From Setoptus koraiensis (Eukaryota; Arthropoda), in the NCBI GenBank assembly GCA_048013815.1, contig CM106586.1, positions 16,492,001-16,556,000 on the forward strand: DNA of 64,000 nt, in the 5' to 3' direction. Position numbers and translations under genes: made by a program. The notes below the pieces were generated by a model. The model saw only the letters and a program-made list of their open reading frames with translations. It ran no database searches and was not told the DNA's origin. Shown piece after piece: positions 34,156-42,881 of this stretch (its first letter is position 1; every line of letters starts with the position of its first letter).

Positions 34156-35085
34156 ATGTCTAACATGTCTAGAAAATTTGCAACCACGTATGCACCTGAC
34201 GTCTTCAAAGCACTGGATGGAATTTTCACCATTTACAAGCCACCACTAGTCACACTTGAAGATGTCGTAAACGAAATTAAAAACAGACTGACCGACGAGT
34301 TGTGTACACTAGACCAGAGGCCCTTGAACACCATAATATCGATAGAAGGCAAGTACAACGAGGAAAAATCCATTGTAGAGAAACCCAATCTAGCCGACCA
34401 TCCCCTGGTAGTGGGCCCAAGATATGTTCCATGGGAGCTGCGGCTTAGTTTTGTCGCGCCCCATTTACGATACCATTCTAGCGGAGTCGTTGTTGGCCTC
34501 ATCAATGGAGCCAATTATATTAAATCGAGATTAGAATCGCGTCGATTCACCAATGTATATCAAATTAAAGCACGTCTCGGATTCGAGACAGACAACGGAC
34601 TATTCGATGGAAAGATCATCGACAAAGCCACATACCGACATGTATCAATGGCCAGAGTAAATAAAGCGCTCGCAACAATTCAGATTAGAGAAGACAAAAA
34701 ACTATTCAGTGAATCATGTATAGACATAAGAAGTCAGGAGGGTTATGAGTTGGCTAAAACCTGGCCCAAGAATTCTCCAGTGATGACGCAATCACCGAGA
34801 ATCAGTAGATTGCAATGTTTACATTTTACACCACCAGACTTTACACTTGAGGTCAGTGTGACCAATGAAACACCATTTGTCTTCCCCGAGATCATCAGCA
34901 ATCTCGCTAACATGTTGAAGACTAAAGCCTATTGTAGAGGTATCAGGAGGGTTAGTTTCGGTCGTTACAATGTCGACGACTGTCTCGTTGAAAAAGACTG
35001 GAACCTACAATCTGTGATCAATAATATTCATGCGAACAAACAGATAGCGATCAATACTAATTATCGTGATGTTCAATCAAAGTGA
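34156..35085 (+). CDS. TRUB2: TRUB2-like mitochondrial tRNA/mRNA pseudouridine synthase family protein, 309 aa
   Basis: TRUB2 is a mitochondrial TruB-family pseudouridine synthase that in vertebrates acts with the mitoribosome large-subunit assembly module. Family features are the early GIFTIYKPP motif (about 23-31), LVVGP, the central TruB box region at about 101-115, KIIDKATYRHVS, and the C-terminal LQCLHFTPPDFTLEVSV and IRRVSFGRYN. In the TruB box the family has L-D-x-x-A/S-S-G with the catalytic Asp. Here the sequence is PHLRYHSSGVVVGL, so the Asp position appears to be Arg, suggesting lost catalysis or a scaffold role. Start choice: Met at 34156, with another Met three codons on. The gene is intronless and ends 100 bp from convergent MOSPD2. 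Two decayed copies lie nearby. Confidence 0.9.
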   Translation: MSNMSRKFATTYAPDVFKALDGIFTIYKPPLVTLEDVVNEIKNRLTDELCTLDQRPLNTIISIEGKYNEEKSIVEKPNLADHPLVVGPRYVPWELRLSFVAPHLRYHSSGVVVGLINGANYIKSRLESRRFTNVYQIKARLGFETDNGLFDGKIIDKATYRHVSMARVNKALATIQIREDKKLFSESCIDIRSQEGYELAKTWPKNSPVMTQSPRISRLQCLHFTPPDFTLEVSVTNETPFVFPEIISNLANMLKTKAYCRGIRRVSFGRYNVDDCLVEKDWNLQSVINNIHANKQIAINTNYRDVQSK

Positions 35086-35127
35086 TACTAAGATGACTCG
35101 GTGAACACCGGTGCTATCTTGGTAGAC

Positions 35128-35133
35128 AATAAA
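35128..35133 (+). terminator. Polyadenylation signal AATAAA for TRUB2
   Basis: AATAAA 43 nt after the TRUB2 stop, inside the 100-bp convergent gap with MOSPD2. Confidence 0.6.
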
Positions 35134-35185
35134 GAAGAGGATTTGTTATCATCAGAAAATCAGCATCAATTACGGAAATACGGAT

Positions 35186-36811
35186 CTATTTCATATATAG
35201 AAGGCCCAATACAACCAATAACAGTAATACATTTATAACGATAGATATACTTTGACCTTGTTTCAATGATTTGCAAGTCAATAACAACTCTTGAATTTTG
35301 TGCTCATCTGATGGCATGGCTGGAATATTTTGTTTGGCATGTAACAAGCTATTTGGCACGGAAGAATTTCTATTCTTGCGTTGACCCTTGACGTGGGACC
35401 TTAATCTCAGAGACATCGCCTTAGTATCTTGACCGGTGGCAGTAGTATTTGATGATTGCCACAAGGATTCAAATTGGTGCAACGATAGCCTCTCATCTCC
35501 TTTGGGGACTGGTCGAGCAATAACAAGAAATTTGTCAGAACTATCATGGTCGGACAGTAGATTTATCTTCAGCGTAACCGATGAGCTTGGTGGCAACAAT
35601 CCTCTAGCTGGATGAACTGAATATGCCGTCTGTCTATTTGATTTAAGTTTGAAGGCCAACCAATAACTTGTGTCAGGATTATAAATAGTGAGATAAGAGT
35701 AATAAACGTTATCCAGGGCGTCACAAGCAAACTCTAAGTACTCATCTGGAAATACCCGTAATAATGCCTTGTCTGCTTGTGTTATATTTTCAGAGATAGT
35801 GCTTGCACCCTTTACATTATTTGTGTTCAGATAGTCACAATCTGGCACAGGTGAATGGTCAGCACTTTGGGATGTGTGATTTGCTATCCGAATGCTGTTG
35901 TTGATTGGAATGTCGCTATTGTTGACATAGTTAACTATTGCCTCTGGCGGATCAATATAACTGCTGTTCTGTAATTGTTCATCGGCCTCTTCGAAAATCT
36001 TTTCAAATTGTTCCAAGACATTCGAGGCAGCCTCTTCAGAGATATCGTGAGATTTGGCATATTGGAGCAAAGTTGGACTATTCTTCGGACACCATCTATA
36101 ATTACGTGGACAGGTGCCACCCATGTAGTCTGGTAAGTTTTTCTCATCTATGAATTCTGTAATCGAATTCTCATCACAGAACCTGATTCTTCTGGCCACA
36201 TATTCTGGGAATGATTTTTTTGTTAGACCCCACATACCGTTCAATAGCCATGGTAATTTGTAGACTATAACATATTGCAACCCTACCGGTGAATATCGTT
36301 TTGTAAAGTTGAGAAGAAATTTTATAAATTGTAAATCCCAGTTAGAATATCCAGCTCCCTCCAAGTCAATCAATATAACGAAACCATTTCCACGAGAGAT
36401 GCGGTCAACTTTTTCGAAAATGTGAACCAAAAATTGTTTCTCAAGCTCTATTAATTCGTTGATTTTTTTCTTTAATCTTAAGCGCATGTAAATGACGGTA
36501 TTGCCCTTCTTGTCATTCTCGTACGGAAACAATACGCCAACTTTATACAATTCTTGCGGAAAAGATGAATCTTCTCTAGAATGCAATCCAAATTCTTGTC
36601 TCCATTCCATGGTTGACTTCAACATGTCTATAGTCTCTTCAACGTGACGCCTCCTGGCCAGGAGATATCTCTTGAGGTACCAATCATCATTAGTTAGACG
36701 TGCTAAGTCTCTCTTGTGCACTTTGTTAGGATTTCTCTCTGAATACTCCAGGAATTTTCTCCTCACTTCCACTAAAGCTGCGGCACTTTTGCTTTCTCGC
36801 TGGGCCGACAT
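35186..36811 (-). CDS. MOSPD2: MOSPD2-like CRAL-TRIO/MSP-domain ER tether, 541 aa, single exon
   Basis: MOSPD2 is an ER tail-anchored protein whose MSP domain binds FFAT motifs on partner organelle proteins and whose CRAL-TRIO domain binds lipid surfaces. Order seen: a CRAL-TRIO N-terminal helical part (about 15-75, DDWYLKRYLLARR), then a CRAL-TRIO core (about 85-245) including FVILIDLEGAGYSNWDL, YVIVYKLPWLLNGMW and FIDEKNLPDYMGG. An acidic, disordered linker follows, then an MSP domain (about 348-440) including YLTIYNPDTSYWLAFKLK and YSVHPARGLLPP, matching the VAP family. A basic linker and a C-terminal anchor (about 520-541, ISIVINVLLLLVVLGLLY) end the protein. Domain order and length match vertebrate MOSPD2 (about 518 aa). 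It is convergent with TRUB2. Confidence 0.94.
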   Translation of the reverse strand: MSAQRESKSAAALVEVRRKFLEYSERNPNKVHKRDLARLTNDDWYLKRYLLARRRHVEETIDMLKSTMEWRQEFGLHSREDSSFPQELYKVGVLFPYENDKKGNTVIYMRLRLKKKINELIELEKQFLVHIFEKVDRISRGNGFVILIDLEGAGYSNWDLQFIKFLLNFTKRYSPVGLQYVIVYKLPWLLNGMWGLTKKSFPEYVARRIRFCDENSITEFIDEKNLPDYMGGTCPRNYRWCPKNSPTLLQYAKSHDISEEAASNVLEQFEKIFEEADEQLQNSSYIDPPEAIVNYVNNSDIPINNSIRIANHTSQSADHSPVPDCDYLNTNNVKGASTISENITQADKALLRVFPDEYLEFACDALDNVYYSYLTIYNPDTSYWLAFKLKSNRQTAYSVHPARGLLPPSSSVTLKINLLSDHDSSDKFLVIARPVPKGDERLSLHQFESLWQSSNTTATGQDTKAMSLRLRSHVKGQRKNRNSSVPNSLLHAKQNIPAMPSDEHKIQELLLTCKSLKQGQSISIVINVLLLLVVLGLLYMK

Positions 36812-38563
36812 TTTTCTTATTATATTATTTGTAGTAACAGAATATGCTTCTTTCCGAATAATAATAACATTAATGACGATACAATTTTTCCGTCACAGCT
36901 GTCTCGACCTGTTGCCTTATCTCGATTTAGATCTTCTCCTGTTCAATCGAGAGTGGTTATCAAGTTATGTCACTCGATGGCGTCATATCATCGATCACTG
37001 TTATTTATGAATGGGGAAAGACAAATGTGACTTCTACTAATGATTGATCGACTAGACGAGCTGTATCGTACCATGGATGTCTTATGTCATGTTACATGTT
37101 GACATCCATGTGCCCAGAGCGCAAATGAGTGTTAGTGGAGCATCATGATGACATTTCGAGTCTCGCGTCCCCATCATAACACAACTTGAAATAAATTAGA
37201 CACTAATTATTTGACAACGTTATCGGACGACTAAACGAGCAATCACTATATCCAGGTACTGCTACAAATAGTACATCTTTTAAAGACAAACAATTTACAC
37301 TGCGTATAACACCACCCGTTCGACTGCTGTCAAATAAACTTGGAAAATCCATCTGACGATAATCAGTGAAGAGATTGACATTCTCATAGTGTCAAAGTGT
37401 CATGTGATGAGATGGAAATGTCAATTTAGATGTAGTACTGCCACTTGATAACCTAGGCTTTTTTGAGCTAGAGACCAGAGTACGCGGATAGTGAATGACA
37501 AACTGAAACTGCTACTGATCGAGAATTCCAAAATTTATTCGAGACTGACAAGGTAAACCTTGTGGTGGCACTCAGAATACGCCCACTGTAGCCTTTTTAA
37601 ACTCTCCTGTGTACCGGAAACACGAATGCGCTAGTCTTGTTCCAAACTTCGGAACAAAAAAAAAAAAAAAATAGAAACCAAATGGTTTCCAACCAACCAA
37701 ACTTCCTGCTGACAAAACAGCGCTAGATCTTCTGCCAGCTCTCAAGAGGATGAAATAGAAGTATAAGTCTGAGCTATGTGAAGGGCCCACGTGAGGCCCC
37801 TTCGAAGACATCTCGGAAAAAGCTACCTAGCGGCAAATGAATCATAAAAGTAGGACTGACTAACGTTGCGTCAGGCATCACCGGAAGCGGAAGTTTCGAG
37901 CTCTCATATGGAAGAGGTGCTTTAATCTAATTCCTGTTGATCAAGCTGGTGTTCAAATGGCCAATGCGTGTTAGGAACTTTACTGTCTAGATCACTGGAT
38001 TTAAGCCGATGGTCAGATGCCCTGGGCTGCATCATCATTCGTTCGAGTAGACTTTTTAGTCTTTCTACCACACAAAATTACGTCTTGGCACTTGCATGCC
38101 AACTAAATTCCCAAAACTAGGTGAGGAGTCATTGGCAAAAGCAGGTGAGCTACTTCTTGCTCGTCTAGACAAGGTATTGTCTAGGCGCCAATACTTGTTC
38201 GTGAATTAGTTGTTCAATCAGCCGTTTATGAAAACAAAGTGAATGAGAGCTTGGGTTTCAAACTTATCATCAATAGTTTCAATATTAAAGGAAAAGGTCA
38301 ATCAAGCGTTTTGTGAATAATGTTTTTCTTTAATCAAAAAACTCTCACCAAAATCTGAGACCAAGCAATCCCAAGCTAGATTGTGACAACATATAACTGA
38401 TGTGACCCCACACCATGTGAGATGAGATACAAGTGGTCATTATTCATTTTATATCACACCGGTATCAGCATAGAACGGCAATAGTTGCATTAAAAGTATA
38501 ATAAGTAACAATGTAACCAATCTGATTTTCCAGTCGGATGTATTAATTCAAATTTGACAACAA
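36812..38563. other. Intergenic region between MOSPD2 and SOD1
   Basis: Upstream of MOSPD2 and downstream of SOD1. Contains a dispersed repeat copy at 37385-37555, a poly-A run near 37656-37671, one CAGGTGAGC at 38142, and no convincing gene. Confidence 0.6.
37385..37555 (+). repeat. Dispersed repeat, copy A
   Basis: About 165 bp sharing high similarity with 39692-39848 in the same orientation. Shared blocks include tgtagtactgccact, gagaccagagta, gtgaatga-aaactgaaact and gagaattccaaaatttatt. It is not flanked here by the TRUB2 fragment that adjoins copy B. Confidence 0.85.
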
Positions 38564-39133
38564 CTAACTTTTAGTCAGTCCAATGACACCACAAACTAAT
38601 CGACCTCCTGCGTTGCCGGTCTTGAGACCTATTGATACGACAATAAAATTTTGGGGTGCTGTTAATGGCATGTTCTTGGGTAGAAAGAGTTGAAAAAATA
38701 AGTACTAGTGCGAAGAATACTTACTTTCTTCGTCGCCCCCTTTGCCGAGATCGTCAGGTTTCGCATGAACGACCAATGATCTTCCGACAATATTCAATTG
38801 GCTTGCTTGGGCCAACGATATTTGGTCATCAGTTATTTGGATGACAGTTTTTTTGTTGGCATCGGCGGTGACATTTCCCAGGTCACCATTGTGTCTGTTG
38901 GAATCAGTAGGTCCACCATGATGATTGGTTGGTGTCAGATTGAAATGTGGTCCGGCCGAGACACATCCGTTGGTTGTATCGCCGAATTCATGAATATGAA
39001 ATCCATGTTGTCCAGGCTCCAGACCATTGATTTCTCCAGTTACCTTGACCGGCGCTCCTTCTTTATCCTGCTCGAAGTATACTGTTCCCGACACTCCCTC
39101 GTCCCCTTTGAGAACACAAACAGCCTTTACCAT
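38564..39133 (-). CDS. SOD1: Cu/Zn superoxide dismutase, 157 aa; exons 39133-38725 and 38628-38564
   Basis: This cytosolic enzyme converts superoxide to hydrogen peroxide and oxygen. Copper and zinc ligands are all visible: FHIHEFGD (two His), GPHFN (bridging His), [14 protein letters not shown] (His and Asp) and [12 protein letters not shown] (His). The disulfide Cys pair sits in NGCVSAG and RLVCGVIG. No secretion signal precedes [11 protein letters not shown]. Exon 1 ends in codon phase 1 at GGDEE plus one base with a GTAAGT donor. Exon 2 completes Ser and reads [20 protein letters not shown] then stop, with acceptor caatag. Reading straight through the donor gives a false short C-terminus. 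The length is close to the usual 153 aa. GPHFNL replaces the common GPHFNP. Confidence 0.96.
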
Positions 39134-39466
39134 GGTGATTATTATATTGGATTGTGTAATTAGTAATTAATTATATTAGCGTAGGCTTGAAATGGAAGAA
39201 ATCGTTGTTAGCTTGATATTGTTACAGGTAGTGATGTCGATTTGCACCTTATACTTTTAGTACTAATGCGTTAATTAATACAGGTTAGTTGCTACACGTT
39301 AAATGGAAGGATCTAGAACATCTTCAGTCCCGTTTAGGAGCGCTGAATTTGAAAAGAAAATGTTCACAAGTTCACGCGTGGATATCAGCATGTCCGTTAG
39401 TGATCTAAAGAACTGGGGAACTTTCATCACCAAAACTCACGTTAACATAAGACACTTCAAAGATTT
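39134..39466. other. SOD1 upstream region
   Basis: AT-rich leader or promoter of SOD1. An open frame at 39303-39551 on plus runs into the antisense of a TRUB2 fragment and is not a gene. Confidence 0.5.
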
Positions 39467-39685
39467 TTCTGGCGGTCTAAAATGTAAACATTGCAATCTA
39501 GATGATTGTGACATCATCATAATCCTCCAGACTTCCAATGCTTATTCATGATTCACTGAATAGTTTTTCGTCCTCTCTAATATGAATTGTTGCAAGCGCT
39601 TCATTCAGTCTAGCCATGGATACATATCGGTAAGTGGCTTTGTCGATGATTTTTCCATCGAATAGTCCGTTGTCTGCCTCAAAGA
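39467..39685 (-). pseudogene. Inverted partial TRUB2 pseudogene, copy 2
   Basis: On minus this reads EADNGLFDGKIIDKATYR, VSMARLNEALATI and EDEKLFSES, then a stop, then resumes as SRLQCLHF. It covers roughly the middle third of TRUB2. It lacks the same 32 nt and roughly 9 nt missing from copy 1 but keeps TTTACATTTTA, which copy 1 lost. The two copies therefore share an ancestor already carrying the deletions. It abuts dispersed repeat copy B. Confidence 0.9.
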
Positions 39686-39689
39686 GACA

Positions 39690-39850
39690 TAGTGTCAAAA
39701 GGTCATGCGATGAGTGGCAATGACAATCTAAATGTAGTACTACCACTCGGTGACCAAGGCTTTCTTGAGAGACCAGAGTATGCGAATAGTGAATGATAAA
39801 CTGAAACTGTTATTGACCGAGAATTCCAAAATTTATTTGAGACTGAGTTA
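39690..39850 (+). repeat. Dispersed repeat, copy B
   Basis: Matches 37385-37555. Its 3' end contains TTTATT (39832-39837), which reads AATAAA on the minus strand 44 nt beyond the RPA1 stop, so it overlaps the probable RPA1 3' UTR. Copy A may therefore be a duplicated piece of RPA1 3' UTR, or a mobile repeat may supply the poly(A) signal. Confidence 0.8.
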
Positions 39851-39880
39851 TTTTCTAGCGCACATACATCAATCTTAACA

Positions 39881-41962
39881 TCATATCATCTGGCTCATTT
39901 GCTTTATATCTTCGACAAGTTTCTTTCCATAAGTTACGAAATCACATGGGCTCATACCCAGGACAGTGTGTCGCAGACGTTCCTCGTTGTTGTATGTATT
40001 CACTCCTGTCTTCAAGGTAAAGATGTATGTTTTAAAATTGGGCGCTGACATGATCTTATCATATTTATCCTGTTCTTTATCTTGTTGCATCAACAGATGA
40101 AGATCCGTCGGTTTTTGACCGAATAAATTCTCTGCCTTTTCATCCCAGAGTGTAATCCACTGCGAACCTGTGGCGTCGCTAATCTGTAAATCAGCTTTGT
40201 ATCTATACTTACAATCTGTGTACGATTGCGAGCACTTAGAGCACAGATAATCACCTGTCTGGCCGTCTTCCAATTTCTTACCACACTTGTCAGCAGGGCA
40301 ACATCTATATATTGGTTTCGGACCAACAGAAAGTATGGTGGCTTTGATTTTGCTATATACAACCTGCTCTGGTTCACCCTTTACCATATTGAGATCTGAG
40401 CAATCCTTCAAAGGTCTCCATTCATTCGATGAAGATTGGCTGTTATTTGTGGTAGTCAAATGTGTGAAGTTACCATCTACGACATTTGCAAACCAAGCCT
40501 TCATTTTACGTGTCTCAGGTAAATCAGGATCAATCCAAATTGCATCGCCGGCGGAGAGAGATCTTCCGCCATATTCGCCAAGACGAGCTGCTTTACTCAC
40601 AAAAACTTGACCAACCTGTCCTGTGAAAGTGTCCGCAGCTTCGCCCCAAAGTGTCACTGAGATATCGTGTCGAGTCATATCAACTATCGTGATGTTCCTC
40701 CTCTTAGTTTCCTTGTTTTTAGTTTTTAACATGACGCTGCCAACTTCTCCGACCGAATCTATTATACCAATGACATCAACAGGTGAGGTGATTGGATGGT
40801 TACTCAATTGACCGATAGAAACAAACTCGTAACGGGTTTGTGGAACTTCTAAATTTGCCCTGGTATCCATACATTCCTCTATCACGCTGTCGGAATTAAG
40901 TGTACACTCATACTCTGCATTGGTAAAACGCTTATTGGCTGTCTTGATCTGTCCACGAGCGACGAAATAAATCTTATTTTGCTCGATGTAGTTGTACCAT
41001 TTGTCGCAATCTTGATTGAAAGCGGAGAATTTTATTTCGCCTGATTTGTCAGTGACTGTGAATGAGAATAAATGTCCCTCTCCCTTAGCGTTGTTCCAAG
41101 TACGTATAGCTGACTTCATGGTGACACGACCTTTGATTACCCATTTACCTCCGATGTAAGGCGTAAGCGATGCGATATCAATGACAGCCTGATCGTTACA
41201 GGCTCTACCCGATGGTGTTGATGGCATCACTGGTCGAATATTTGTTTTTTGAGGTGTGTTGTTGTATTGGTTGGAATTTTGTTGGTTATTATCGTAGGCT
41301 CTGTAAGGCTCGTTTCCAGCACCATTCGACTGGTAACCTACTCCGTTGTTACCATTGCTCGGTGGCTGCTGATATTGATTTTGTTGTTGCTGTCTCTGCA
41401 TATAATCATTAGGATTGGAATTGTTCGCCTGATATTGTTGCCGTTGTTGGGCTGGAGGTTGTGGAAGTTGTTGTTGTTGATGCTGTTGTGGCGGCGGCTG
41501 TTGTTGTTGTTGATGGTGTTGTGGCGGCGGCTGCTGTTGTTGCTGCTGCTGACCTTTATTTTGTACAACGACAGGATTTCCCAGTTTCATTTTGACCTCC
41601 GAGCCTGATTTTAGCACTTGTATGTTGATAGCGTATATGATCTTGTGCGTGAAGCCACGGCCATCTGATGCTTCTTGCATGTTATAATTGGTCAATCTTA
41701 TAATGGTAAATTTCTCAAAATTTCCTGCCTTGATACCCTCAACTAAATCTGCATTGGCAACAATAACTCTTTGGTGAGTTGAGGTGCCATCGGATAACAT
41801 CAATCGGTATTTAATGCCAGTACTTTGTGGCCCGTCCATGTCTCCGGCCCCCATTAGTTTGTATGCCAGCACTTGTAGCACGGGCTCAAAGACAAATTGC
41901 CCATCTAATATTTGTGATATGGCGTTGGGTGTTAAAGTGATGCCGCAACTAGATGTAGCCAT
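39881..41962 (-). CDS. RPA1: Replication protein A 70 kDa DNA-binding subunit, 693 aa, single exon
   Basis: RPA1 is the large subunit of the RPA trimer, which coats single-stranded DNA in replication, repair and checkpoint signalling. The start is taken at MATSSCGITL. A Met nine codons upstream is open but would add a non-conserved MCLISHHPI. Order: RPA70N OB fold (about 1-115), a Gln/Pro-rich linker (about 120-240, unusually rich in CAG/CAA), DBD-A (about 257-360, YIGGKWVIKGRV), DBD-B (about 370-490, ITIVDMTRHDISVTLWGE), and DBD-C (about 530-690) with a four-Cys zinc ribbon (CPADKC then CSKC at about 551-575). The length is slightly above the human protein because of the linker. It is divergent from TRMT61A. 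Confidence 0.96.
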   Translation of the reverse strand: MATSSCGITLTPNAISQILDGQFVFEPVLQVLAYKLMGAGDMDGPQSTGIKYRLMLSDGTSTHQRVIVANADLVEGIKAGNFEKFTIIRLTNYNMQEASDGRGFTHKIIYAINIQVLKSGSEVKMKLGNPVVVQNKGQQQQQQQPPPQHHQQQQQPPPQQHQQQQLPQPPAQQRQQYQANNSNPNDYMQRQQQQNQYQQPPSNGNNGVGYQSNGAGNEPYRAYDNNQQNSNQYNNTPQKTNIRPVMPSTPSGRACNDQAVIDIASLTPYIGGKWVIKGRVTMKSAIRTWNNAKGEGHLFSFTVTDKSGEIKFSAFNQDCDKWYNYIEQNKIYFVARGQIKTANKRFTNAEYECTLNSDSVIEECMDTRANLEVPQTRYEFVSIGQLSNHPITSPVDVIGIIDSVGEVGSVMLKTKNKETKRRNITIVDMTRHDISVTLWGEAADTFTGQVGQVFVSKAARLGEYGGRSLSAGDAIWIDPDLPETRKMKAWFANVVDGNFTHLTTTNNSQSSSNEWRPLKDCSDLNMVKGEPEQVVYSKIKATILSVGPKPIYRCCPADKCGKKLEDGQTGDYLCSKCSQSYTDCKYRYKADLQISDATGSQWITLWDEKAENLFGQKPTDLHLLMQQDKEQDKYDKIMSAPNFKTYIFTLKTGVNTYNNEERLRHTVLGMSPCDFVTYGKKLVEDIKQMSQMI

Positions 41963-42881
41963 GATGGGGTGATGGCTAATTAGACACAATTGAACGAATC
42001 CTGTTGTTGTTATACAATTAATAATTATTGATTGGTGAATTCAGGGACGATGACGAAATTATTATCCGTTTTATATGATATTGTTCGCGGTGCGTGAGTT
42101 GAATACGCCAGCAGAATAGCAATACAGCAGAGAAAGAGTCAGAGGAGAAAGAAGATTCCAGTGTATCCTCGCGCGCCATTCTCGAGCGGCAGGCACATTT
42201 GCACGCACTGCAGCTTCGTTGTTCTCCTGTCTCTGTTTCACTCTGTATTGCACTAGTATTGCGCCACAACAATACAGTGTGACGTTTTTTCAATGACCAT
42301 ACACAGAGTTCAAAAGAAGCCCGCCAGAGGCGCTGGCGACGCTAAAAAATGTGTACCCGAAACCAGACTGTTTCACTAAATATTTTCTCTCTGTGATTGC
42401 TGTTCACACTGCGTAAGTACTATCTCTTGCACGTTTAAGTGCAAGGTCCCATTGCCGATTCGCAATCATGCCGATAACTGCCTTCCATGAGTCGTGATCG
42501 ATTGCTACTCGTTTACACCGCTCATAGAGGGCTCTGCGAGATGCCCAGTCAAATGGGTTACCCTGTGGCTAGCTCAAAACTGTGCGGCACATTTCGCGCC
42601 AATCAACTGTGCCTCGTGTTATCATACGATGACAGAGGAACCACTTTGAAGCCTTCGGTCGGCGCCATACCCCGCTCACAGACATGTACCCAAAATAGAA
42701 ACGCCCCCCCCGGATAAAACGACACAAAGCACGTGGTCTGGTCACTTTTTAACATTATTATTTTTTTACAAGATCTATATTTTTTCATCATTATTACATG
42801 CTTAATTTTCCGAAAATCACATTAAATTATTGTTATTTTCGTTGTTTTTAATTTTGCGCAACATTAGCGGACCGCAGAGAA
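41963..42881. other. Divergent promoter region of RPA1 and TRMT61A
   Basis: About 0.9 kb between the two start codons on opposite strands. No additional gene seen. Contains short T-rich stretches near 42760-42790 and a possible acceptor (ttagcg) shortly before the TRMT61A ATG. Confidence 0.6.

Noticed and set aside
36672-37010. Plus-strand open frame antisense to the MOSPD2 start
   Set aside because: It overlaps a well-supported coding exon on the other strand and has no family match.
38705-38724. Short SOD1 C-terminus ending KYSSH
   Set aside because: This is read-through of a GTAAGT donor. The conserved [13 protein letters not shown] end is in the next exon.
39303-39551. Plus-strand open frame upstream of SOD1
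   Set aside because: Its second half is antisense to a TRUB2 fragment and its first half has no similarity.
41963-41989. Upstream start for RPA1
   Set aside because: The nine extra residues are not conserved. The family begins near the MATSS position.
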